A stretch of DNA of 32,988 nucleotides, taken from NCBI GenBank assembly GCA_022508705.1, contig JAFLUO010000004.1:1-32988 (forward strand). Reading direction: 5' to 3'. Shown piece by piece: positions 16,671-23,760 of the stretch (its first letter is position 1; each line of letters begins with the position of its first letter). The position numbers and the translations under genes were made by a program. Source of the DNA: Oscillospiraceae bacterium. Lineage in GTDB: Bacteria > Bacillota > Clostridia > Oscillospirales > Acutalibacteraceae. Under the pieces are notes generated by a model. It saw only the letters and a list, made by a program, of their open reading frames with translations, had not been told where the DNA came from and did not search any database.

Positions 16671-16756
16671 AATAATAAGAAAGGAACGGCACCGTGCACG
16701 GAAAGATAATTTTTATGACTTTTTGTGCGAATGCTGTGTCGCTTGCGCGATTTATG
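16671..16756 (+). repeat. leader repeat, copy 1 (5' end of recG)
   Basis: Bases 16671-16740 match the reverse complement of 29491-29560 at 61 of 70 positions without gaps, and the match continues with small gaps to the ATG at 16754. The element holds AAGGAAC (ribosome site), the ten-base palindrome CCGTGCACGG containing a GTG start (16694), and codons for MHGKIIFMTFCANAVS. A GCGA/TCGC mini-hairpin (16727-16730 with 16738-16741) is present in both copies. In this copy the frame continues into recG. Confidence 0.85.
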
Positions 16757-18808
16757 AACTTTTTGGCTGACATTGGAACAGTTAAAGGCGTGGGCAAGGT
16801 TCGTGTCGAATCTTTTCGCGCGCTGGGCGTTGCCACGGTAGGCGAATTATTGCGCTTTTATCCCCGTGCTTATGAGGATTGGAGCAATATTTTGCCCATT
16901 GAACGCTGCCCCATAGGTGAAAATGTTTGCATTAAAGGAACGCTTCTCTATCCTCTTAAAAACGAGAGAGTGCGCGGCGGAATGCTTATTGCCAAAGGGT
17001 CTGTCAGCGACGGGGACAATATTGTTTCAGTTACGTTCTTTAACAATAAGTATATTACGTCAATGTTAAAATCCGGTGAGGAATATCTTTTTTACGGAAA
17101 GATTACCCTCGGTAAATATTCGGCACGGGAAATGGTTTCGCCAATGTTTATTTCGGTGAAACAGTCGAAAGCAATTCTCCCGATTTATCCTCAAAATCAA
17201 AAAATTACTTCAAGACAAATTCGCTCGGCAGTGGAAGCGGTGCTTGCCGATAAAACCGAAATCCCCGAAATTTTACCAACATATATATTAGAAAAATATT
17301 CTCTTGTGTCCCTTGATACGGCAATTCGGCAAATTCATTTTCCCGAAAGTTCCCTTGCCCTTCAAGACGCACGGAACAGACTGATTTTTGACGAGTTATT
17401 TATATTGCAGCTAAGTCTTTTACGGCTAAAGGACGCAAACTCAATTGTTAAAACAGAAAATAAAATTAAAATTGACTACACAGAAGAATTTTTTGGACTT
17501 CTTCCCTTTAAGCCTACAAATGCTCAAATAAAAGCCGTAAACGCCGCAATTTCTGATATGAAAAGCGGAAAACAGATGAATAGACTTTTGCAGGGCGATG
17601 TTGGCAGCGGAAAAACGGCAGTAGCCGCGGCTTTGGTTTACACTTGTGCTAAAAACGGAATGCAGTCAGCACTCATGGCACCAACTGAGGTTTTGGCAGT
17701 CCAGCATTTTGAAACATTTACAAAGCTTTTTGATTTGTCGGGAATTACCTGTAAGCTTTTAACGGGCAGTACAAAACAGGCTGAAAAAAATCAGATTAAA
17801 GAGAGCCTTAAAAACGGCGAGATCGACTTAATTATCGGTACTCACGCGCTCATACAAGATGACGTTGAATTTGTAAAACTTGGTTTGGTAATTACCGACG
17901 AACAGCATCGGTTCGGAGTAAAGCAAAGAACTGGCCTTTGCTCAAAAGGCGAAAACCCACACGTTTACGTTATGTCCGCAACACCTATTCCAAGGACACT
18001 TGCCCTTATAATGTTCGGCGACCTTGATGTTTCGGTATTAGACGAACTGCCGCCGGGCAGGCAGAAAACCGTGACCTATGCAATTTCATCAAAAAAGCGC
18101 GCCGGAATGTTTGATTATATAAAATCGCATCTCGACAAAGGCTTTCAAGGGTATATCGTTTGCCCGCTTGTTGAGGAAAGCGACGCTGTTTCAGGCGTTC
18201 AGAATGTGGAAGAATATTACGAAAAAGCAAAAAATACTGTTTTTAAAGATTACAGCGTAGGGCTTTTGCACGGTAAAATGACGCCTAAGAAAAAAGACGA
18301 AATAATGGCAGATTTTAAAAACGGAAAAATTCAGTTACTCATTTCCACGGTTGTTATTGAGGTTGGCGTTGACGTTCTCAATGCCGTAATAATGGCAATT
18401 GAAAATGCAGAGCGCTTTGGGCTTTCACAGCTTCATCAGTTAAGGGGACGAGTGGGCAGAGGCACGCAGACGTCAACTTGTATTCTTGTCACCGATTCTC
18501 AAGGTGAGGATACCGTAAGGCGCATGAACATTATGTGTTCAACGACTGACGGCTTTAAAATCGCAGATGAAGATTTACGTCTTCGGGGCCCGGGTGACTT
18601 TTTCGGAACGCGCCAGCACGGGCTACCTAAGCTTCATATTGCGGATTTAATGACAGATTCAAAAATTCTTACCGAAACTCAGGAGCTTGCAAGCGAAATT
18701 ATTGCAAGCGATCCCGATTTTAAAAAGACCGAGCATATAAAAATCGGCAGGCAGGTAATAAAAAAGATAAATTCACTTCAAACACCCGCCACCGCAAACA
18801 CAATATAA
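16694..18808 (+). CDS. recG: ATP-dependent DNA helicase RecG
   Basis: RecG remodels stalled replication forks and Holliday junctions. The protein has the wedge/OB domain in the N-terminal third (VKGVGKVRVESFRALGV, then LLRFYPRAYEDW), followed by superfamily-2 helicase motifs: Walker A GDVGSGKT (301-308), DEQHRFG (402-408), MSATPIPRTLALIMFGDLD, and in the second RecA lobe GLLHGKMTPKKKDEIM and LHQLRGRVGRG. The C-terminal LRGPGDFFGTRQHG is characteristic. The start is unusual. GTG 16694 has AAGGA eight bases upstream and gives 704 residues, but its first 20 residues come from a leader repeat. The ancestral start is probably ATG 16754 (684 residues), which has no ribosome site of its own. Thirteen bases separate it from the next gene. 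Confidence 0.95.
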   Translation: MHGKIIFMTFCANAVSLARFMNFLADIGTVKGVGKVRVESFRALGVATVGELLRFYPRAYEDWSNILPIERCPIGENVCIKGTLLYPLKNERVRGGMLIAKGSVSDGDNIVSVTFFNNKYITSMLKSGEEYLFYGKITLGKYSAREMVSPMFISVKQSKAILPIYPQNQKITSRQIRSAVEAVLADKTEIPEILPTYILEKYSLVSLDTAIRQIHFPESSLALQDARNRLIFDELFILQLSLLRLKDANSIVKTENKIKIDYTEEFFGLLPFKPTNAQIKAVNAAISDMKSGKQMNRLLQGDVGSGKTAVAAALVYTCAKNGMQSALMAPTEVLAVQHFETFTKLFDLSGITCKLLTGSTKQAEKNQIKESLKNGEIDLIIGTHALIQDDVEFVKLGLVITDEQHRFGVKQRTGLCSKGENPHVYVMSATPIPRTLALIMFGDLDVSVLDELPPGRQKTVTYAISSKKRAGMFDYIKSHLDKGFQGYIVCPLVEESDAVSGVQNVEEYYEKAKNTVFKDYSVGLLHGKMTPKKKDEIMADFKNGKIQLLISTVVIEVGVDVLNAVIMAIENAERFGLSQLHQLRGRVGRGTQTSTCILVTDSQGEDTVRRMNIMCSTTDGFKIADEDLRLRGPGDFFGTRQHGLPKLHIADLMTDSKILTETQELASEIIASDPDFKKTEHIKIGRQVIKKINSLQTPATANTI

Positions 18809-18821
18809 GGGGAGAATATTT

Positions 18822-19229
18822 ATGATTAAAAAGCCGGACAAAACTTTCAGGGTACTCAGTATCAGCGACAGGCTTCTTGACGGAAGTGAGCTGAGCATTG
18901 AAACGCTTGCAAAGGAATTTGGCGTTTCAATTAGAACGGTACGAAGGGACATTAACGCTCTTAGGGAGTACATTGCCGAATCAGACAATGCAACGCAAAA
19001 TGCCGTTGCATACAATGAATCGAAAAATACATATTTTTTAATAAAGCCGGAGCGTGAATGGGTTACGGCAGAGGAAGCTATTGACGTTACTGAAATTTTG
19101 CTTGAAAGCGACAAATTCAGTAAAGAGCAAGCAGCGGGTATCCTTCATAAAATCATTACACAGGTTGACCCTGCTGAGCGTGACACGGCAAGAAAAGCAA
19201 TCACAAAAGCTTACGAAAGCTATAAATAA
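18822..19229 (+). CDS. HTH regulator, truncated WYL-type architecture
   Basis: The 135-residue protein begins with a winged helix-turn-helix (LSIETLAKEFGVSIRTVRRD, residues 25-44) followed by a helical segment with WVTAEEAIDVTEILLESDKF and DPAERDTARKAI. These two parts match the N-terminal half of DeoR-like WYL-domain regulators of Clostridia. The frame ends where such proteins continue into the WYL ligand-binding domain, and no remnant of that domain is visible after the stop. It is therefore either a shortened but functional DNA-binding protein or a decayed gene; the clean stop and good ribosome site AAGGGGAG suggest the former. It follows recG by 13 bases. Confidence 0.75.
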   Translation: MIKKPDKTFRVLSISDRLLDGSELSIETLAKEFGVSIRTVRRDINALREYIAESDNATQNAVAYNESKNTYFLIKPEREWVTAEEAIDVTEILLESDKFSKEQAAGILHKIITQVDPAERDTARKAITKAYESYK

Positions 19230-19249
19230 TAAGAGGGGTGTGTTATTTT

Positions 19250-20311
19250 ATGGGCGAGTGGATAAAAGAGAATAAAGGTAAATTCATAGGAATAATTGCA
19301 GGCGTTGTTGTTCTTGCTATTGCAATAGCAAGTGTATGTGCAATGTCGGCTAAAGGAATGTTTGATAAAAAAGGTAATCCTTCGGAGAAACCTGCTCAAT
19401 CGGTGGGAAATTCAGTTGATAATGAAACTCCGTCGGAAGATAACAACGCAGACTTGTCATCGGAACCCTCTGAAACCGAGTCACAGGTAGAGTCGTCTGA
19501 TGCAACAAATATTACTCCTTCAACAGTTGATCCTACGACTGCTCCGACGACGGAAAAGGAAACGCCGTCAGGTACTCCGTCAACGACGAAGGCAGAGCCC
19601 TCGACAACACCGGTTCCCACAGGCGTTAAATCCTTTACAGACGGCAATAAAAAGGTTTATTATCCTGCCGCATTGGAAGCGGTAAACAAGCAATACCCCG
19701 TAGTTGTCTGGGCAAACGGAACGGGCTGTGCGACTTCCACTTATGACGGGCTTTTAAATAAAATTGCAGAGGGCGGCTACATTGTCGTTGCAGACTCAAG
19801 TGTTATGACCGCCGACGGCACGGCGCAAATTAACTCTATTGACTATATAATCGGTAAAAACAGTGACTCAAACAGCGTTTTCTACGGTAAGGTTGATTCT
19901 GCCAAAATCGGCGCAACGGGTCATTCGCAGGGCGGCAGAAGCTCGGTCAATGCCGCACAAAAAGATGCAAGAATTAAATGTATCGTTTCTATTGCAGGTG
20001 CGTCTTCTGCTGACGAGGCAAACGGCCTTAAAGCCCCTGCACTCTTCTTAACGGGAACGTCGGATATGGTAGTTGTATCTTCACAATGGTGCAAGCCGTC
20101 TTATGATGCGGTTTCTGGCAGAGCGGTTTATGCGTCTTTAAAGGGCGGAGTACATACAACCTGCATGACAAACCCTGAAAAAGTATCAGGTTATGTTGTT
20201 TCGTGGTTTGACGCATATCTTAAAAACGATTCCACGGCAAAGGCTAAATTCCAAAACGGCGGAGAGCTTTCAAAGGACTCTGCCTGGCAGGATTTTGCAA
20301 GCAAAAACTGA
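19250..20311 (+). CDS. membrane-anchored alpha/beta hydrolase (cutinase/PETase/chlorophyllase-like)
   Basis: The 353-residue protein has a short cytoplasmic start, one transmembrane helix (about residues 13-33), a long Ser/Thr/Pro/Glu-rich linker (about 45-130) and an alpha/beta hydrolase domain. The catalytic triad can be read as Ser226 in GHSQGG, Asp272 in TGTSDMV and His302 in GGVHTTC. The domain (YPVVVWANGTGC, then GYIVVADS) resembles the family that includes chlorophyllase, cutinase and PET-hydrolase-like esterases. It should act outside the cell on an ester, perhaps acetyl or feruloyl groups on plant glycans. ATG 19250 is chosen because AGAGGGGTG lies nine bases upstream; the GTG at 19238 lies inside that site. 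A terminator follows. Confidence 0.8.
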   Translation: MGEWIKENKGKFIGIIAGVVVLAIAIASVCAMSAKGMFDKKGNPSEKPAQSVGNSVDNETPSEDNNADLSSEPSETESQVESSDATNITPSTVDPTTAPTTEKETPSGTPSTTKAEPSTTPVPTGVKSFTDGNKKVYYPAALEAVNKQYPVVVWANGTGCATSTYDGLLNKIAEGGYIVVADSSVMTADGTAQINSIDYIIGKNSDSNSVFYGKVDSAKIGATGHSQGGRSSVNAAQKDARIKCIVSIAGASSADEANGLKAPALFLTGTSDMVVVSSQWCKPSYDAVSGRAVYASLKGGVHTTCMTNPEKVSGYVVSWFDAYLKNDSTAKAKFQNGGELSKDSAWQDFASKN

Positions 20312-20333
20312 TTTAATCTAAATTATAAATACG

Positions 20334-20373
20334 AAAAAACACTCGTTGATTTTATTTTCAGCGGGTGTTTTTT
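20334..20373 (+). terminator. intrinsic terminator after the hydrolase gene
   Basis: AAAAAACACTCGTTGA (20334-20349) pairs, with two G-U pairs, to TCAGCGGGTGTTTTTT (20358-20373), which supplies the T tract. It ends the transcript coming from rny or recG. Confidence 0.8.
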
Positions 20374-20434
20374 ACTGCATATAAAGAAAAAATTTTTTCA
20401 ATAAAAAAATAATTAAAAAACACTTAATTTTTAC

Positions 20435-20463
20435 TTGCCCTAATTCAAAAAGTATGTTAGAAT
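20435..20463 (+). promoter_or_regulatory. promoter of the GH51 arabinofuranosidase gene
   Basis: TTGCCC (20435-20440) and TAGAAT (20458-20463) are 17 bases apart, 62 bases before the start codon. Transcription would begin near 20470, directly before the palindrome at 20472. Confidence 0.6.
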
Positions 20464-20471
20464 TACTTCCA

Positions 20472-20489
20472 ATTTGATACACGTCAAAT
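20472..20489. promoter_or_regulatory. candidate operator (palindrome) at the arabinofuranosidase promoter
   Basis: ATTTGA (20472-20477) and TCAAAT (20484-20489) form an inverted repeat with a six-base centre, placed at about +2 to +20 of the promoter, a classic repressor position. The arms resemble those of the Bacillus AraR operator (ATTTG...CAAAT), which would fit an arabinoside gene, but the centre and spacing differ. Confidence 0.4.
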
Positions 20490-20525
20490 AAAAAAACAGC
20501 TATTTTAATATTCGGAGTTAAAGTT

Positions 20526-22013
20526 ATGGAAAAGTATTTAATCAATCCAAATCAAAAAATCAGCAAAATCAACAAAGACATTTACGGCCATTTTGCAGAG
20601 CACCTGGGGCGGTGCATCTATGACGGAATTTTTGTGGGAGAAGACTCAAAAATCCCCAACGTGAACGGAATGAGATGTGACGTTGTTAACGCACTTCGGG
20701 ATATGGGAATTCCCGTTCTTCGCTGGCCTGGCGGATGCTTTGCGGACGAATACCATTGGAAAGACGGCATAGGCCCGAAGGAAAACAGAAAAAAGATGAT
20801 AAACACCCATTGGGGCGGAGTTGTTGAGGATAATTCATTCGGTACTCACGAATATTTTGAGCTTTGCCGTCAGCTCGGCTGTGATACTTACATAAACGGC
20901 AACGTAGGTTCAGGCACTGTCGAGGAAATGAATGAATGGGTGGAATATATGACCTTTGATGGTGTTTCACCTATGGCAGAGCTCCGCGCGAAAAACGGCC
21001 ACAAAGAGCCGTGGGCAGTTAAATACTTCGGAGTAGGCAACGAAAGCTGGGGCTGCGGCGGAGAAATGGACCCCGAATATTACGGCTGTCTTTTTAAAAG
21101 ATATAACACCTATGTAAGAAACTATGACGGCAACAAGCCCATTTTGCGTATCGCCTGCGGCCCGAACGGAGCCGATTACCATTGGACTAAGCAGGTAATG
21201 GATAAGGTAAAAAATAAGGCTCACGGCATTTCGCTCCATTACTATACTGTTCCAACGGGCGACTGGGGGCACAAGGGCTCTGCTACGGAGTTTGATTTGG
21301 ATGAATACAATTCAACTGTCTGCAAGGCTTACAAAATGGAAGAGCTTGTTACAACGCATCTTAAAATGATGGACAGCGTGAAGCCTGACCATAATGTAAA
21401 GCTCATTATTGACGAGTGGGGTACTTGGTTTGACGTTGAACCTGGCACAAATCCCGGATTCCTCTATCAGCAAAATACTATGCGTGACGCTGTTGTAGCA
21501 GGTCTTACTCTTAATATTTTCAACAAGCACGCAGACAGAATAATGATGGCAAACATTGCGCAGACTGTTAATGTTTTGCAGGCAGTAATTCTTACCGAGG
21601 GCGAAAAAATGGTTCTTACGCCTACATATCATGTGTTTAAGATGTATAAACAGCATCAGGAAAACACTCTTATCGGTTCGTTTATCACTACAAAAGAGCT
21701 TTGCTCAAAGAACGATAACAATAAGAATTATCCTCAGCTCATGGAATCGGCTTCAATTGATGAAAACGGAGTAATTTGTTCAACAGTTACCAATGTTTCC
21801 GCCGATGAAAGCGTAGAAATCAGTTGCCAGATAGCAGATTTCAGCGTAAAAGAAATAAGCGCAGAAATTCTCAGCGGCGAAATTAACGCAAAGAATGATT
21901 TTGAAAATGGCAATAATGTAATTTGCAAGAAATTTACGGATTTCACTAAGACATCTGACGGCTTTACTGCGGTTGTTCCCCCTTGCAGCGTTGTTAAATT
22001 CTCAATAAAATAA
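20526..22013 (+). CDS. abfA: GH51 alpha-L-arabinofuranosidase
   Basis: The 495-residue protein matches intracellular GH51 arabinofuranosidases, which release terminal arabinofuranose from arabinan or arabinoxylan oligosaccharides. The N-terminus KISKINKDIYGHFAEHLGRC and the RWPGGCFADEYHWKDGIGP motif are typical. The acid/base is Glu173 in GVGNESWGCGG and the nucleophile Glu297 in IIDEWGTW. A beta-sandwich domain forms the C-terminal part. There is no signal peptide, so it works on imported oligosaccharides. It has its own promoter with a possible operator and is followed four bases later by a small Cys-rich gene. Confidence 0.95.
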   Translation: MEKYLINPNQKISKINKDIYGHFAEHLGRCIYDGIFVGEDSKIPNVNGMRCDVVNALRDMGIPVLRWPGGCFADEYHWKDGIGPKENRKKMINTHWGGVVEDNSFGTHEYFELCRQLGCDTYINGNVGSGTVEEMNEWVEYMTFDGVSPMAELRAKNGHKEPWAVKYFGVGNESWGCGGEMDPEYYGCLFKRYNTYVRNYDGNKPILRIACGPNGADYHWTKQVMDKVKNKAHGISLHYYTVPTGDWGHKGSATEFDLDEYNSTVCKAYKMEELVTTHLKMMDSVKPDHNVKLIIDEWGTWFDVEPGTNPGFLYQQNTMRDAVVAGLTLNIFNKHADRIMMANIAQTVNVLQAVILTEGEKMVLTPTYHVFKMYKQHQENTLIGSFITTKELCSKNDNNKNYPQLMESASIDENGVICSTVTNVSADESVEISCQIADFSVKEISAEILSGEINAKNDFENGNNVICKKFTDFTKTSDGFTAVVPPCSVVKFSIK

Positions 22014-22017
22014 GCGT

Positions 22018-22272
22018 ATGAACGAATGCAAACGCTGTCTTTTGCGTGAGAGCGCAGAAAAAGACGTTTATGAGGATATTCAATCAAGAATTGACAAGCT
22101 GTCCGAAAAGGATAAGACGGACAATGACACTTACCGCTGTCGCCTTGAAAATTGCAAGGAATGCGAACATCTCATATCGGGTATTTGCATGAAATGCGGG
22201 TGTTACGTGGAATTACGTGCGGCGTTTAAAAAACAGCATTGTCCGCTGCCCGGTACGGATAAAAAATGGTAA
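22018..22272 (+). CDS. small Cys-rich putative zinc-binding protein (DUF6171-like)
   Basis: An 84-residue protein with paired cysteines: CKRC (4,7), CKEC (46,49), CMKCGC (57,60,62) and single Cys41 and Cys75. This spacing suggests one or two structural zinc sites. It resembles small uncharacterised proteins common in Clostridia that I believe are grouped as DUF6171; that family name is from memory. No ribosome site is obvious before ATG 22018, which is four bases after the arabinofuranosidase stop, so translation is probably coupled. A strong terminator follows. Function unknown. Confidence 0.7.
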   Translation: MNECKRCLLRESAEKDVYEDIQSRIDKLSEKDKTDNDTYRCRLENCKECEHLISGICMKCGCYVELRAAFKKQHCPLPGTDKKW

Positions 22273-22276
22273 ACAG

Positions 22277-22309
22277 AAAACCACCGATTTCATTTTTATC
22301 GGTGGTTTT
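22277..22309. terminator. bidirectional terminator between convergent genes
   Basis: AAAACCACCGAT (22277-22288) pairs perfectly with ATCGGTGGTTTT (22298-22309). Both strands end in Ts, so it can serve the Cys-rich gene on the plus strand and the DUF4097-type gene on the minus strand. Confidence 0.9.
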
Positions 22310-22339
22310 AATTTATGTTTGCAAACTATTTATTTTTTA

Positions 22340-23551
22340 TTATGCGGCTACTGTTTTAGCTTTTGACTTATCAAGAGTTAAATTTCCGCTGACGGAACTG
22401 CTTTTAATAATAACAGACCCGTCACCGTAACGCTCGGAGTTGTCAAAATCTCTTGCACTAAATGAGCCGGAAACAGATTCTCTTGAAACTTTGTATCCCA
22501 AAACATCTTCGGGTAGAGTAATTTTTACGTCTCCGCTTACTGATTCTGTGTCAATTTTGTTTGGGGCAACAGCAAATTCAAAATCACCGTTACCGCTTAC
22601 TGTTTCAAATTCAAGTTCTTTAGTATTGAGCTCGCTTGCATAAACATTAGCGGATACAACGGAAATTTCAATCTCATCTGCCTTAAAGGTTTGCGGAATT
22701 TTCAAGGTTAAATCTTTATTTGGTATATTGCTGAAGATTTTCCAATTATTCTCAAGGTGTTCCTCAATTTTAAGAGTACCGTTTTCGATTTTATAGTACA
22801 TAGGGTACGAATTGTTGCCGCCGCTTTCCTCTGCATAAATGGTTTCACCGTCGTAATATTCAATATTTACGCTTCCGTCTATCCAATCAATGTCAATACT
22901 GTTTATATCATCGGTTGCAAACTCAGCAGAGGTGCTGATTTCAGTATATTCACTATTATATTTGTGGTTTAAATCAAACCATCCGTTGACACTGCCGTTA
23001 AGAAAAGAGAATACTGCAATAATTCCTGCAATACTTATGGCGGTTATTGAAAAAATAACAGAAAGAATTATGGGCAAAGCGTTCGATTTTTTCGGCGGAT
23101 AATAAGCATTTTGCGGATACTGAGGGTATTGTGTATAAGGCGGAGTTTCACCCGACTGAACGAATGGAGGGGGAGTCGGTATATTCGGATTTTGTTCTGC
23201 ATTTTCAAATGCTTTTTCATACGCTTTTTGCTGTCTGTTTTTGTTTACATAATCACAAATTGCATAAAAGGCGGGGATTGTAACAAACAAAACCCAAGTG
23301 GGGTGCCAAATGTGGAAAAGCATTCCCACGGCCAAGAAAACTGCGGTTACAAAAACGGGATACAAAAAGGCGGCAGGATTTTTTGATTTTACTGCCGAAA
23401 CAGCAGATTCAACTATCGGAATAAGTAAAAAGACAATCCATCCTATTGCCCAGCCTTTAGCTTTAAACAAATATCCTAAAAGAACGTAAATAATTACGGC
23501 TGCAACGGGTAAAAGAGCGTGAAGCAGCGGATTTGTATTTTTTGTTTTCAT
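22340..23551 (-). CDS. multi-pass membrane protein with C-terminal DUF4097 beta-repeat domain
   Basis: The 403-residue protein starts with about four hydrophobic segments (residues 9-90), then a Pro/Tyr/Gln-rich cytosolic or linker stretch (PPPFVQSGETPPYTQYPQYP), one more transmembrane helix (about 160-185) and a C-terminal beta-repeat domain. That domain has repeated VSG units (FETVSGNGDF, TESVSGDVKI, RESVSGSFSA, SSSVSGNLTL) typical of DUF4097-type putative adhesin or beta-solenoid proteins, which often belong to envelope-stress modules of the LiaF/PspC kind. The ribosome site AGAAGGGA precedes the ATG. It has a strong promoter at 23589-23617 with a palindrome next to its -35 box. Function is not established. 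Confidence 0.75.
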   Translation of the reverse strand: MKTKNTNPLLHALLPVAAVIIYVLLGYLFKAKGWAIGWIVFLLIPIVESAVSAVKSKNPAAFLYPVFVTAVFLAVGMLFHIWHPTWVLFVTIPAFYAICDYVNKNRQQKAYEKAFENAEQNPNIPTPPPFVQSGETPPYTQYPQYPQNAYYPPKKSNALPIILSVIFSITAISIAGIIAVFSFLNGSVNGWFDLNHKYNSEYTEISTSAEFATDDINSIDIDWIDGSVNIEYYDGETIYAEESGGNNSYPMYYKIENGTLKIEEHLENNWKIFSNIPNKDLTLKIPQTFKADEIEISVVSANVYASELNTKELEFETVSGNGDFEFAVAPNKIDTESVSGDVKITLPEDVLGYKVSRESVSGSFSARDFDNSERYGDGSVIIKSSSVSGNLTLDKSKAKTVAA

Positions 23552-23588
23552 AATAATCCCTTCTAAAAAATAAATATTTATTATAAAA

Positions 23589-23617
23589 ATTATACATCAA
23601 AATTTAATCTTTTTCAA
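23589..23617 (-). promoter_or_regulatory. sigma-A-type promoter of the DUF4097-type gene
   Basis: Reading the minus strand, TTGAAA (23617-23612) and a perfect TATAAT (23594-23589) are 17 bases apart, about 38 bases before the start codon. Confidence 0.8.
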
Positions 23618-23632
23618 TTACAATGTTGTAAT
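23617..23632. promoter_or_regulatory. 16-bp palindrome adjoining the -35 box
   Basis: ATTACAATGTTGTAAT has perfect seven-base arms around a TG centre. It directly adjoins (one base overlap) the -35 box of the leftward promoter on its upstream side, a common position for an activator or a repressor. The binding protein is not identifiable; the truncated HTH regulator and TetR protein in this window are only possibilities. Confidence 0.45.
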
Positions 23633-23687
23633 ATTTCTTAATTTAACGGCAAATATGTGCAAATAGGTGTCAAGATGAATAAATGTA

Positions 23688-23716
23688 TTGAAACTTTCAA
23701 TAATTTATGATACAAT
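23688..23716 (+). promoter_or_regulatory. sigma-A-type promoter of glf
   Basis: TTGAAA (23688-23693) and TACAAT (23711-23716) are 17 bases apart, with the glf start 44 bases downstream of the -10 box. Confidence 0.75.
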
Positions 23717-23760
23717 GTGTTAATTATAGATGAATTATATTCTTGCTTTTGGAGTTTTTT

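Noticed and set aside
16671..16756. Leader repeat as an insertion sequence or MITE
   Set aside because: No terminal inverted repeats, target duplication or transposase were seen, and the shared block ends exactly at start codons, which fits a leader better than a transposon.
22440..23489. Plus-strand frames across the DUF4097-type gene
   Set aside because: They are antisense to a 403-residue gene with promoter, ribosome site and domain structure.
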